From Bradyrhizobium liaoningense (GTDB lineage: Bacteria > Pseudomonadota > Alphaproteobacteria > Rhizobiales > Xanthobacteraceae): a stretch of DNA of 64,000 nt. The DNA is taken from NCBI RefSeq assembly GCF_018130825.1, contig NZ_JAFCJS010000005.1:496001-560000 (forward strand), given 5' to 3'. The notes under the pieces were generated by a model. It searched no databases. It was not told where the DNA came from and saw only the letters and a program-made list of their open reading frames with translations. Of the stretch, positions 8,129 through 16,500 are shown one piece after another (the first letter of the stretch is position 1; each line of letters starts with the position of its first letter). The translations under genes were made by a program, and so were the position numbers.

Positions 8129-9979
8129 ATGAATGGCGTGACCATAGCTCGATATTTCTACGCATTGATGTTTGCAGCTCTCGTGACTTGCGCGCCGGCG
8201 CAGGCCGAGAAGCGTGTCGCGCTCGTGATCGGCAATTCCGCCTACAAGAGCGTGCCGAAGCTTGGCAATCCGGCGAACGATGCCGGCTTGATCGGCGGCA
8301 TGTTGAAGAAGGCCGGTTTTGACACGGTCGATGTCCGACAGGACCTGAGCGCCCCCGAAATGCGCAAGGCACTGCGCGAATTCGGCACCAGGACGCGGGA
8401 TGCCGATGTCGCGGTCATCTACTACGCTGGCCACGGCATGGAAGTTGATGGCACCAACTATCTCATCCCGACAGACGCCGCTCTGGAGACCGACGCCGAC
8501 GTCTACGACGAGGCGTTGCCGATCGATCGCGTGCTGGTGAGCATCGAGCCCGCCAAGCAGCTGCGCCTCGTTATCCTCGATGCGTGTCGTGACAATCCCT
8601 TTGCCAAGACGATGAAGCGCACCGTGGCTTCGCGCGCGATCGGTCGCGGCCTTGCGAAGGTCGAGCCGACCAGCCCGAACACCATGATCGCGTTCGCGGC
8701 CAAGGCGGGCTCGACCGCGTCCGATGGCGATTCCCGCAACAGCCCGTTCGCAGTGGCGTTGAGCGACCATCTGCCGAAACCCGGGCTCGACCTGCGCAAG
8801 GCCTTCGGGTTCGTCCGCGACGATGTGCTGAGGAGCACCGCGAACAAGCAGGAACCCTTCGTCTATGGTTCGCTGGGTGGCGATGACGTCCCGCTGGTTC
8901 CTGCCAGGCCGGCCGCGACGGGTCCGCAGGCAAATCCGCAGTCGGAACTCAGGCGAGACTACGAGCTCGCGCTCCAGCTTGCGACGCGCGACGGCTGGGA
9001 AGCGTTTCTGGCGCAGTATCCCGACGGCTTCTATGCCAACCTCGCCAAGGGGCAGCTGAACAAGATCGCTGCCGAAGAGACGCGCTCGGCGGCCGAACAA
9101 AAAGCCAAGGCGGCCGAGCAGGAAAAGGCGAGGCTGATTGCCGAGCGCGCCCAGAAGGCCGAGCAGGAGAAGGCGGCCGCTGCCGCAAAGGCGGCCGAAG
9201 AGGCGCGCATCGCGGCGGAGAAACAGAAGCAGATCGAGCAGGCGAAGGCTGAAGCGGCCGAACGCGAGCGCAAGGTGGCAGAAGCGGCGGCTGCGAAGGC
9301 GCTGGCCGAGAAGCAGGCGGCGGAGAAGGCCAAGGCCGAGCTTGCCGCAAAGCAGGCGGCGGAGAGGGCCGAGCAGGCTGCAAAGCCGGCGGCCGACCGG
9401 CAGTTGCCCGAAGTCGAAAACCAGAAAGTCGCCGCACTCTCGCCTGCGCCCACATCGACGTTGTCCGCAACTGATTTGACAAAATCCGTTCAGAGCGAAT
9501 TGCGCCGCGTCGGCTGCCTCACGTCGGCTGCGGAGGGCGAGTGGACGTCGGCGGCGCAGCGCTCGCTGGCGCTCTTCAACAAATATGCCGGTACCCAGTT
9601 CGATGTGAAGTTCGCGAGCTACGACGCACTCAACGGGCTGAAAGCGAAGCCCGGACGGGTCTGCCCGCTCGTGTGCAATTTCGGCTTTAGGGCCGACGGC
9701 GATCAATGCACGAAGATCACGTGCCGCGCCGGGTATCAGGTCAGCGAAGACAACGAATGCGAAAAGATTCCAGAGAGGAAGCCGTCTCCTGCCGCTCGTA
9801 GCGAGCCCCGAAAAAGAGACCAGGATCGCAGAGAGGCCGAATCCGCAGCGCCGAAGTCGCAAGCGTCAGGACAGATGGTCTGTGGCGGCGCGGGATGCCG
9901 GCCCGTCGCAAAGGGGTGCCGTCTCGGAACGACGAAGCTCAATAACGGGGTCACGGCCACCACCGAGATATGCAATTAG
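8129..9979 (+). CDS. Secreted caspase-like (peptidase C14 family) protein, copy 2
   Basis: This 616-residue protein has the same order of parts as the gene before it: Sec signal (cleavage near AQA|EKR), caspase-like domain with His102 and Cys153, coiled coil, 'RVGCLTSAAEGEWTSAAQRSL' segment and Cys-rich tail. Most residues match the upstream copy and the coiled-coil DNA is nearly identical, whereas the signal peptide and extreme C-terminus differ. This points to a tandem duplication with diverged ends or continuing gene conversion. Both catalytic dyads are intact. The protein should be exported. The 25-base gap leaves no room for an obvious separate promoter. Confidence 0.9.
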   Translation: MNGVTIARYFYALMFAALVTCAPAQAEKRVALVIGNSAYKSVPKLGNPANDAGLIGGMLKKAGFDTVDVRQDLSAPEMRKALREFGTRTRDADVAVIYYAGHGMEVDGTNYLIPTDAALETDADVYDEALPIDRVLVSIEPAKQLRLVILDACRDNPFAKTMKRTVASRAIGRGLAKVEPTSPNTMIAFAAKAGSTASDGDSRNSPFAVALSDHLPKPGLDLRKAFGFVRDDVLRSTANKQEPFVYGSLGGDDVPLVPARPAATGPQANPQSELRRDYELALQLATRDGWEAFLAQYPDGFYANLAKGQLNKIAAEETRSAAEQKAKAAEQEKARLIAERAQKAEQEKAAAAAKAAEEARIAAEKQKQIEQAKAEAAERERKVAEAAAAKALAEKQAAEKAKAELAAKQAAERAEQAAKPAADRQLPEVENQKVAALSPAPTSTLSATDLTKSVQSELRRVGCLTSAAEGEWTSAAQRSLALFNKYAGTQFDVKFASYDALNGLKAKPGRVCPLVCNFGFRADGDQCTKITCRAGYQVSEDNECEKIPERKPSPAARSEPRKRDQDRREAESAAPKSQASGQMVCGGAGCRPVAKGCRLGTTKLNNGVTATTEICN

Positions 9980-9983
9980 CATC

Positions 9984-10066
9984 GTAGCCCGGATGAGCGC
10001 AGCGACATCCGGGGCCGCACTGCAATTTGTCGAGAGTTGTCCCGGGTGTCGCTTCGCTCACCCGGG
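9984..10066. repeat. Two GC-rich hairpins between convergent genes
   Basis: CCCGGATG (9988-9995) pairs with CATCCGGG (10006-10013), and CCCGGGTG (10041-10048) pairs with CACCCGGG (10059-10066). There is no T-tract, so they are not classical terminators, but their place between convergent genes fits a transcript-end role. The 'tagcccggatgagcg' unit is a common intergenic repeat in Bradyrhizobium-like genomes. Confidence 0.6.
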
Positions 10067-10092
10067 CTCCAGATTTGCGAATGCTGCGTCAG

Positions 10093-11262
10093 CTACGCCG
10101 GCATCCGCGTCTCGATCATGCGCACCCAGAACGAGGCGCCGTGGCCGAGGATGTTGTCGTTGAAGACATAGGCCGGGTGGTGGCACTCGTTGCCGTCGCC
10201 CATGCCCACCAGCACCATCGCGCCGGGACGCGCTTCCAACATGAAGGAGAAGTCCTCGGCGCCCATCATCGGGATGAACTTGTCGTTGACGCGCTCGGTG
10301 CCGACGATGTCGCGGGCGACGTCGGCGGCAAGACCGGCCTCGCGCGCATGGTTCATCGTCACCGGATACATCCGCGTGTACTTCGTCTCGGCCGAGCCGC
10401 CATAGGCGCGGGCGACGCTCTCGGCGACCTCGCCGATGCGGCGCTCGACGAGATCGCGCACCTCGGGATCGAGCGTGCGCACGGTGCCGGCGAGCTCGGC
10501 GACTTCAGGGATGATGTTGAAGGCGGTGCCGGAGTGGAATTGGGTGATCGAGATGACCGCGGACTTCAGCGGATCGACGTTGCGCGCAACGATCGATTGC
10601 AGCGCATTGACGATCTGCGAGCCGATCAGCACGCTGTCGACCGATTTGTGCGGACCCGCGCCGGCGTGGCCGCCCTTGCCGTGGACCGTGATCTGGATGT
10701 TGTCGGAGGAGGCCAGCATCGCGCCGGGCGTGGTGGCGAAATGGCCTTCGGGCAGGCCCGGCATGTTGTGCATGCCGTAGACCTCCTGGATGTTCCAGCG
10801 CGTCATCAGGCCGTCCTCGACCATGGCCTTGCCGCCGCCGCCGCCTTCCTCGGCGGGCTGGAAGATCATGATCGCGGTGCCGTCGAAATTGCGCGTCTCG
10901 GCGAGATATTTGGCGGCGCCGAGCAGCATGGCGGTGTGGCCGTCATGGCCGCAGGCGTGCATCTTGCCAGGCACTTTTGATGCGTAGGGCACGCCCGAGG
11001 TTTCCATGATCGGCAGCGCGTCCATGTCGGCGCGGAGGCCAATGGTCTTGCCGGAGGCCGACTTGCGGCCGCGGATCACGCCGACGACGCCGGTGCGGCC
11101 GATGCCCGTCACCACCTCGTCGCAACCGAACTCCTTGAGCTTGTCGGCGACGATGCCGGCGGTGCGTTGGACTTCGTAGAGCAGCTCCGGGTTCTCGTGG
11201 AAGTCATGGCGCCAGGCGGCCATTTCGTCGGAGAGGGCGGCGATGCGGTTGACGATGGGCAT
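10093..11262 (-). CDS. M20-family amidohydrolase (hippurate/aminoacylase type)
   Basis: The 389-residue cytosolic protein is an M20D metal-dependent amidohydrolase, a family that removes acyl groups from N-acyl amino acids or similar conjugates. Visible metal-site motifs are HACGHDGH, QPAEEGGGG and, at the C-terminal end, MMGAEDFSFM. The dimerisation-domain motif 'HGKGGHAGAGPHKSVD' is also present. Length is normal for the family. The substrate (hippurate, an indole-acetyl amino acid or another conjugate) cannot be read from sequence. It lies downstream of purB on the same strand but is separated from it by a palindromic repeat. Confidence 0.9.
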   Translation of the reverse strand: MPIVNRIAALSDEMAAWRHDFHENPELLYEVQRTAGIVADKLKEFGCDEVVTGIGRTGVVGVIRGRKSASGKTIGLRADMDALPIMETSGVPYASKVPGKMHACGHDGHTAMLLGAAKYLAETRNFDGTAIMIFQPAEEGGGGGKAMVEDGLMTRWNIQEVYGMHNMPGLPEGHFATTPGAMLASSDNIQITVHGKGGHAGAGPHKSVDSVLIGSQIVNALQSIVARNVDPLKSAVISITQFHSGTAFNIIPEVAELAGTVRTLDPEVRDLVERRIGEVAESVARAYGGSAETKYTRMYPVTMNHAREAGLAADVARDIVGTERVNDKFIPMMGAEDFSFMLEARPGAMVLVGMGDGNECHHPAYVFNDNILGHGASFWVRMIETRMPA

Positions 11263-11291
11263 GGGGGGATCCGTTTTTTGTGGGCTTTGTC

Positions 11292-11382
11292 GTCATTCCG
11301 GGGCGATGCGGAGCATCGAACCCGGGATCTCGAGATTGTAGCGCGAGATTCCGGGTTCACGCTTCGCGTGTCCCGGAATGAC
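11292..11382. repeat. GTCATTCCGG-type palindromic repeat
   Basis: The element opens with GTCATTCCGGGGCGATGCG and closes with TCCCGGAATGAC, so its ends are inverted. Similar elements recur at 34289, 35422, 40793, 45375, 51977 and 54852. It lies between purB and the M20 gene. Confidence 0.8.
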
Positions 11383-11389
11383 GGGAAGT

Positions 11390-12697
11390 TCAGCTCTCCC
11401 CGAACACGCGCCTGAAGATCGTATCGACGTGCTTGAGGTGGTAGCCGAGGTCGAACTGCTCCTCGATCTCGGCGTCGGTGAGATACTTCTTCACCTCCGC
11501 GTCCTTCTTCAGGAGCTGGAGGAAGTCGCCTTCGCCGCGCCAGACCGGCATGGCGTTGCGCTGCACCAGCTTGTAGGCGTCCTCGCGGCTCGCGCCCTTT
11601 TGCGTCAACGCCAGCAGCACGCGCTGCGAATGCACGAGGCCGCCGAGGCGGTCGAGGTTCTTCTGCATGTTGGCGGGATAGACCAGCAGCTTGTCGATCA
11701 GGCCGGCGAGGCGCGCCAGCGCGAAGTCGAGCGTGACGGTCGCGTCCGGGCCCATCATGCGCTCGGCCGAGGAGTGCGAGATGTCACGCTCGTGCCAGAG
11801 CACGACGTTCTCCAGCGCCGGCGTCACATAAGCGCGCACCATGCGGGAGAGGCCGGTGAGGTTCTCCGACAGAACCGGGTTGCGCTTGTGCGGCATCGCG
11901 GAGGAACCCTTCTGCCCTTCGGAGAAGAACTCTTCGGCCTCCAGCACCTCGGTGCGCTGCATGTGGCGGATCTCCACCGCGATGCGCTCGATCGAGGAGG
12001 CGATCACGCCGAGCGTCGAGAAATACATGGCGTGGCGGTCGCGCGGGATCACCTGGGTCGAGATCGGCTCCGGCACGAGGCCCATCGCCTTGGCGACGTG
12101 CTCTTCGACGCGCGGATCGATCTGCGCGAAGGTGCCGACGGCGCCGGAGATGGCGCAGGTCGCGACTTCCTTGCGCGCCGCGATCAGGCGCTCCTTGGCG
12201 CGCGAAAACTCCGCATAGGCGTAGGCGAGCTTGAGGCCGAAGGTGACGGGCTCGGCATGGATGCCGTGGCTGCGGCCGATGGTCGGCGTCATCTTGTGCT
12301 CGAAGGCGCGCTTCTTCAGCGCAGCCAGCACCTTGTCGAGGTCGGCGAGCAACAGGTCGGCGGCGCGGGTGAGCTGGACGTTGAGGCAGGTGTCGAGCAC
12401 GTCGGAGGAGGTCATGCCCTGGTGCACGAAGCGCGCCTCGGGGCCGACGATCTCGGCGAGGTGGGTGAGAAAGGCGATGACGTCGTGCTTGGTCTCGCGC
12501 TCGATCTCGTCGATGCGGGCGACGTCGAAGGTGGCGTCCTTGGCCTTGGCCCAGACTGTTTTGGCGGCCTCCTTGGGGATGGTCCCGAGCTCGGCCAGGG
12601 CGTCCGCCGCATGCGCCTCGATCTCGAACCAGATCTTGAACCGGGTCTGGGGCTCCCAGATCGAGGCCATTTCGGGACGGGTATAGCGGGGGATCAT
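11390..12697 (-). CDS. purB: Adenylosuccinate lyase
   Basis: The 435-residue enzyme acts twice in purine synthesis, cleaving SAICAR to AICAR and adenylosuccinate to AMP, in each case releasing fumarate. The fumarase/aspartase-superfamily signature GSSAMPHKRNP is present near residue 260, with the HSSAERMM and TSSDVLDTC blocks. The start MIPRYTRPEM at 12697 is chosen because GGAG lies eight bases upstream and this N-terminus is typical of alphaproteobacterial PurB. The gene stands alone, divergent from a TetR regulator. Confidence 0.97.
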   Translation of the reverse strand: MIPRYTRPEMASIWEPQTRFKIWFEIEAHAADALAELGTIPKEAAKTVWAKAKDATFDVARIDEIERETKHDVIAFLTHLAEIVGPEARFVHQGMTSSDVLDTCLNVQLTRAADLLLADLDKVLAALKKRAFEHKMTPTIGRSHGIHAEPVTFGLKLAYAYAEFSRAKERLIAARKEVATCAISGAVGTFAQIDPRVEEHVAKAMGLVPEPISTQVIPRDRHAMYFSTLGVIASSIERIAVEIRHMQRTEVLEAEEFFSEGQKGSSAMPHKRNPVLSENLTGLSRMVRAYVTPALENVVLWHERDISHSSAERMMGPDATVTLDFALARLAGLIDKLLVYPANMQKNLDRLGGLVHSQRVLLALTQKGASREDAYKLVQRNAMPVWRGEGDFLQLLKKDAEVKKYLTDAEIEEQFDLGYHLKHVDTIFRRVFGES

Positions 12698-13068
12698 CTG
12701 ACGGCTCCAGGAAGGTGGGCGGGCGACCACAAGGGGCGGCGCCGGCCAAAATGCTTTTTACGCCGTGATTTAACAGAGCGGGCAGGGCGAAACAAACGCT
12801 CTGGGCCCCGGGAGAGGGGGATCGCCGAGCTATCCACCGGACCGGCCAGCAGGGGCTGGCGGCGCCGGGCCGCAAATATTAACTGTCAATCACGGATCAT
12901 TGACTAACAGATATTGAAATCTGTCAGCGAGACGTGTATATCCGTTCTCGGACGCTCCGATTGGGCGTCCCGTGGTCATCCTTCCGGGGAGCCCGAGGTC
13001 CGAAATACCAGCGGATCGAGGGACGTAATGAAGGGATGGGGACCGCGGACGAATGGAGACTTAAGACA
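12698..13068. other. Intergenic region upstream of purB with two inverted repeats
   Basis: This 371-base gap between the divergent purB and TetR-side genes shows no convincing gene. It holds the GC-rich purB leader and, near 12885-12924, two adjacent AT-richer inverted repeats annotated separately. The stretch 12950-13060 shows nothing I can name. Confidence 0.6.
12885..12924. promoter_or_regulatory. Two adjacent inverted repeats, candidate operator
   Basis: GTCAAT (12885-12890) pairs with ATTGAC (12899-12904), and ACAGAT (12907-12912) pairs with ATCTGT (12919-12924). The pair sits in an AT-rich pocket of a GC-rich gap upstream of a small peptide and a TetR gene. They could be operator sites for that TetR protein; this is inference. 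Confidence 0.35.
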
Positions 13069-13170
13069 ATGACGACCGAAATCATCAACTTCACCGGCAC
13101 GATTGGGCATTGGCTCAATTTGCTGGTGGCGCGCCAGATCGCGGCGCAGGCTGCAAAACTGCCTCATTAA
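13069..13170 (+). CDS. Putative 33-residue peptide upstream of the TetR gene
   Basis: ATG at 13069 is preceded by GGAGA nine bases upstream. The product, starting MTTEIINFTGTIGHWLNLL and ending AKLPH, would be a short amphipathic helix. No family is recognised. Support is the ribosome site, an AT-richer codon choice than chance GC-rich frames show, and the position between a possible operator and the TetR gene. It may instead be a leader or a chance frame. Confidence 0.35.
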   Translation: MTTEIINFTGTIGHWLNLLVARQIAAQAAKLPH

Positions 13171-13257
13171 GGCGAGAGCTTTCCGAACGACCGGCAAGGG
13201 GCGCTTCGGAATCAGCGCCGTCGCCGGGTGAACCCTGAACGGGAACAAGGTGCTGGC

Positions 13258-13845
13258 ATGAATGAAGCCGTTATCCTGACGCCGGAGCGGATCCTCGAAG
13301 TCACCGAGGACGTCCTTCGGCGCTACGGACTTGCCAAGGCCACCGTGGTTGACGTTGCCCGTGCGCTCGATGTGAGCCACGGCAGCGTCTATCGCCATTT
13401 CCCGAGCAAGGCCTCGCTGCGCGAGGCCGTTGCCAAACGCTGGCTCGACCGCATCGACGCGCCGCTCTTGGCGATCACCAGGGAGCAGGGCCCGGCGCCC
13501 GACAGGCTCGACCGCTGGCTGCGCACGCTGTTTGCAGCCAAACGTTCGCGCGTGCTCGACGATCCCGAGATGTTCGAAACCTATCTGACGCTGGCGCGCG
13601 AGGCTTGTGCGGCCGTCAAGTGCCACAAGGACACCATGATCGACCAGATCGCGGCGATCCTGACCGATGGCGTCAGCCAGGGCGTGTTCGCCGTGGACGA
13701 CGTCAAGGCGACTGCGCGCGCGATCTTCGATGCGACCTGCCGCTTCCATCATCCGGCCCATGCCGACGAGTGGAAGGATGCCGATCTGCCGGCGCGTGTC
13801 GATGCGACGCTCGCGCTGGTGCTGCGCGGCTTGAAGGCGGCCTAG
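13258..13845 (+). CDS. TetR-family transcriptional regulator
   Basis: The 195-residue protein has a TetR_N helix-turn-helix in its first 60 residues, with the signature 'VVDVARALDVSHGSVYRHFPSKASLREAV'. The rest is a helical ligand-binding and dimerisation domain of unknown specificity. ATG 13258 is preferred over the in-frame GTG at 13228 because AAGG lies about eight bases upstream and the HTH spacing is then normal. No efflux or enzyme gene follows, so its target may be itself or the small upstream peptide. It acts as a DNA-binding dimer in the cytoplasm. Confidence 0.88.
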   Translation: MNEAVILTPERILEVTEDVLRRYGLAKATVVDVARALDVSHGSVYRHFPSKASLREAVAKRWLDRIDAPLLAITREQGPAPDRLDRWLRTLFAAKRSRVLDDPEMFETYLTLAREACAAVKCHKDTMIDQIAAILTDGVSQGVFAVDDVKATARAIFDATCRFHHPAHADEWKDADLPARVDATLALVLRGLKAA

Positions 13846-13854
13846 ACGCCTGAC

Positions 13855-14160
13855 TTACCCTCTTGCCTTGTGAAGAAGCGCGCTCTCCCCAAGGGAGGGC
13901 GAGGCGGTCGCGTGTCTGCGCGGGTGCAATCCGCCGTTGGCCGACGGGACGACCGGCGGACTCTCCGGATATGTGTTGACCGCGATTTCGACGACATCCT
14001 TTGACCGCTTTCGAAGGCGGTAGAATGTCAGCTCCTGCTCGAGCATGGGGCAGCGGAAGTGGACGACGGCCGTATCGGGCAGGCGGCAAAGTTCGTCGAT
14101 GAGCTCGCCTACGGTAATGATCGGGGGATGGTCGATTGCCTTGTGATGAGCCTTACTCAT
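13855..14160 (-). CDS. Small protein of unknown function
   Basis: The 101-residue product begins MSKAHHKAIDHPPIITVGEL, followed by an acidic and hydrophobic segment 'LIDELCRLPDTAVVHFRCPM' and a basic patch. No family is recognised with certainty. Translation is well supported by an AGGAGGAAT ribosome site seven bases before ATG. It has no signal peptide or membrane segment. It ends nine bases from the convergent TetR gene and lies downstream of the response regulator on the same strand, separated by about 110 bases. Confidence 0.65.
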   Translation of the reverse strand: MSKAHHKAIDHPPIITVGELIDELCRLPDTAVVHFRCPMLEQELTFYRLRKRSKDVVEIAVNTYPESPPVVPSANGGLHPRRHATASPSLGESALLHKARG

Positions 14161-14269
14161 GGCGATTCCTCCTCCACTCCACTCCTAACCGGGGCTGGAT
14201 GGCCTCTGTTCCATCCCCTCAGTAGATTCACGAGCGCTACCTCGCTCGAGGAATCCGGCAGTCCCGCTG

Positions 14270-14923
14270 CTAGATCTTCGTCAGCCCGCACGTCGCGGCG
14301 AGCCGCACCAGCTGCGCGTCCGTACGCGCGCCGGTCTTGGTCTTGATCAGATAGTGATAGTTCTGCACCGTCTTCACACTGAGATTGAGATGTGTCGCGA
14401 TCTCTTCGGTGGTAGCTCCGCCGGCGAACTGGCGCAGGATCTCGATCTCGCGCTCGCCGAGCTGGTCCAGCACCGAACCGGTCGGCGACAGGCTGTCTTC
14501 GGCGAGGATGTGCGCGATGTCGTCGCTCATGGCGCGCTCGCCGCGGGCGACGCTGCGGATTGCGTTCACGACCGCGGACGGCTCGCTGCTCTTGGTGACG
14601 AAGCCGGAGGCGCCGGCGCCGAAGGCCGCTTTCACCAGCACGGCCTCGTTGTGCATGGTGAAGACGAGAATGCGCGCCCGCGGGCTGCGGGCGCGGATGT
14701 TGCGGATGGCCTCCAGCCCGCTCGCGCCGGGCATCGAGATATCCAATACGACGACGTCGGGATCGTGCGCCTTGAAGGCGCTGTAGGCATCCGCGGCGTT
14801 GTCGGCCTCCGCCACGACGTGGAGATCGCCCTGGCTTTCCAGCACGCGCCGGTAGCCTTGGCGGACGATCGGGTGGTCGTCGACCAGCAGCACGGAGATG
14901 CCTGTTGCCGCGACATCGCTCAT
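14270..14923 (-). CDS. NarL/LuxR-type response regulator
   Basis: The 217-residue protein has a receiver domain (acidic pocket Asp15-Asp16, phospho-acceptor Asp61 in VVVLDISMPG) and a C-terminal LuxR-type helix-turn-helix ('LGEREIEILRQFAGGATTEEIA', 'NLSVKTVQNYHYLIKTK'). It would be a DNA-binding transcription factor activated by phosphorylation. The ATG at 14923 is only seven bases past the stop of the upstream kinase gene, so the two form an operon and very probably a cognate pair. Confidence 0.93.
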   Translation of the reverse strand: MSDVAATGISVLLVDDHPIVRQGYRRVLESQGDLHVVAEADNAADAYSAFKAHDPDVVVLDISMPGASGLEAIRNIRARSPRARILVFTMHNEAVLVKAAFGAGASGFVTKSSEPSAVVNAIRSVARGERAMSDDIAHILAEDSLSPTGSVLDQLGEREIEILRQFAGGATTEEIATHLNLSVKTVQNYHYLIKTKTGARTDAQLVRLAATCGLTKI

Positions 14924-14930
14924 GTCGGCC

Positions 14931-16301
14931 TCACGCGGCGAGCGGGATGGTGGCGGCGACGCTGAGGCCTCGGGTTGCAGGCAGGATCGACAGCGATCCT
15001 CCGGCCGCCGCGACGCGCTCGCGGATGCCGGTGAGGCCGAAGCCGGCCGACTGCGCGACCCGCTCCGCATCGCCGCCGCCGTCGTCCTCGACACGGATCA
15101 AGAGCGCATCGTCCTCCCCCGCGCGGCGCTCGACCCGCAACGAGATCTCGCGCGCCGCGCTGTGACGTAGCGCATTGGTCAGGCATTCCTGCGCGACTCG
15201 ATAGGCGGTGGTGGCGGCGGGGCCGCTGATGTCGGTGAGGTCGCCCCTGAGGTCGAGCTGGATCGTCGGCCGCGCCGTGCTGTGCGAGCGCCAGCTGTCG
15301 ACCAGATTGACGAGGCTTGCCTCGAGCCCGAGCTCCTCCGGCAGCGGATTGCGCAGCCGCTTCAAGGCATCGCGCAGCGAGGCCATCAGATGATGCGTGG
15401 CCTGCGAGATCATGCGCGCGTCCTGCGCGATACCGCTGTCCTTGCTTTCCTTGGCGCTCGCTGTTTCGATCGTGTTGGCGAAGGCGAGGATGGCGGAGAG
15501 GTTCTGCCCGAACTCGTCGTGCAGCTCGCGGGCGAGCGCGCGGCGCTCGTCGTCGCGGATCTCGATCAGCCGCCGCGTCAGCGCCGCGCGCTGTTCCGTC
15601 GCTTCCTCCAGCCGGCCGCCGAGCTCGCCGACGGCGCCCCCGATCATCGCCAGCTCCATCGAGCGGAACCGCGGCAGTTTCGTGCGATACTGTCCGCGCG
15701 CCATGCGCTGGAGCGCGGTGACGATCGCGCGCGCCGGCGCCAGTGCGTGCGCGATGGCGAGCGAGGCGAGCAGGGCGATCGCCGCCGCCATCAGCAGCGC
15801 GACGTCGATGACGTTGAGGATGTATTCCCAGGCGAGCGAGATCGCGGCGGTCGCATCCGGCGTCGCGACCACCGTACCGGCGGCAGCGGCGCGGGGACTG
15901 ACCGGCCGCACCACCTCGGCATGGCTGCCGAGGAAGGTCGGCACGATGGATGCGAACCAGCGCGGCGGGGTCTTGCCCAGACCCTCGCTCTGGCCGCAGA
16001 GCGGCTTCTCGAATGCGGTCGCCGGCTGGAACTCGACGCAGACGCCGGGCGAGATCAGCTTCATCGTCTCCAGCGTGCGCCACTCCGGAACCGGCAGCAG
16101 GTGCTCGCGCGCTCTGCTGCTGCGCAGCAACAATTCATGCCAGTACAGCCCCTGAAGCGCCTGCGCGACCCGCTGCGCCGAGGCCGCGGTCGCCCGGTCA
16201 ATGCTGCGATAGGCGTCGAACGTGGCCCATACGGCCGCGGCTCCGAGGCACAGCGCCACGATGAGCAGAAGGCGGGCAACAAGCTGAAGCACGAGGCGCA
16301 T
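14931..16301 (-). CDS. Membrane histidine kinase, HisKA_3 type, partner of the NarL regulator
   Basis: The 456-residue kinase has a membrane segment near 5-26, a periplasmic sensor region to about 160, a second membrane segment, a HAMP-like linker, a HisKA_3 dimerisation domain with His261 (ALARELHDEFGQNLS) and a HATPase domain ending 'GFGLTGIRERVAAAGG'. This layout matches UhpB/NarX-like and MoxY-like sensors. A GGGGGTGA ribosome site supports ATG 16301; upstream in-frame extension lacks hydrophobic or conserved features. The ligand is unknown; the periplasmic part has two cysteines (GVCVEF and PLCGQ). Confidence 0.9.
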   Translation of the reverse strand: MRLVLQLVARLLLIVALCLGAAAVWATFDAYRSIDRATAASAQRVAQALQGLYWHELLLRSSRAREHLLPVPEWRTLETMKLISPGVCVEFQPATAFEKPLCGQSEGLGKTPPRWFASIVPTFLGSHAEVVRPVSPRAAAAGTVVATPDATAAISLAWEYILNVIDVALLMAAAIALLASLAIAHALAPARAIVTALQRMARGQYRTKLPRFRSMELAMIGGAVGELGGRLEEATEQRAALTRRLIEIRDDERRALARELHDEFGQNLSAILAFANTIETASAKESKDSGIAQDARMISQATHHLMASLRDALKRLRNPLPEELGLEASLVNLVDSWRSHSTARPTIQLDLRGDLTDISGPAATTAYRVAQECLTNALRHSAAREISLRVERRAGEDDALLIRVEDDGGGDAERVAQSAGFGLTGIRERVAAAGGSLSILPATRGLSVAATIPLAA

Positions 16302-16500
16302 GCGATCACCCCCGACGTTTGGTAGGATCAGCCTAACAACGCCGCCGCGCCTTGCCAATGCGGGGTGTGGCAGGATTGCAGCTCGGGCAAATTTCCCAAG
16401 CCGGATTGGGCATGGGTCTTTGGACCGGGCGCGGCGGCTTTGATCTAATCGGGCAGGAATCCTTATAGGCCCCATCGTTGCGGGCGAGGAGCGGTGCAGC

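Noticed and set aside
8117..9862. A 581-codon minus-strand frame, and a similar one at 6271-7536
   Set aside because: Both lie opposite the caspase-like genes. They resemble each other only because the sense genes are duplicates; the composition is Leu/Arg-rich without motifs.
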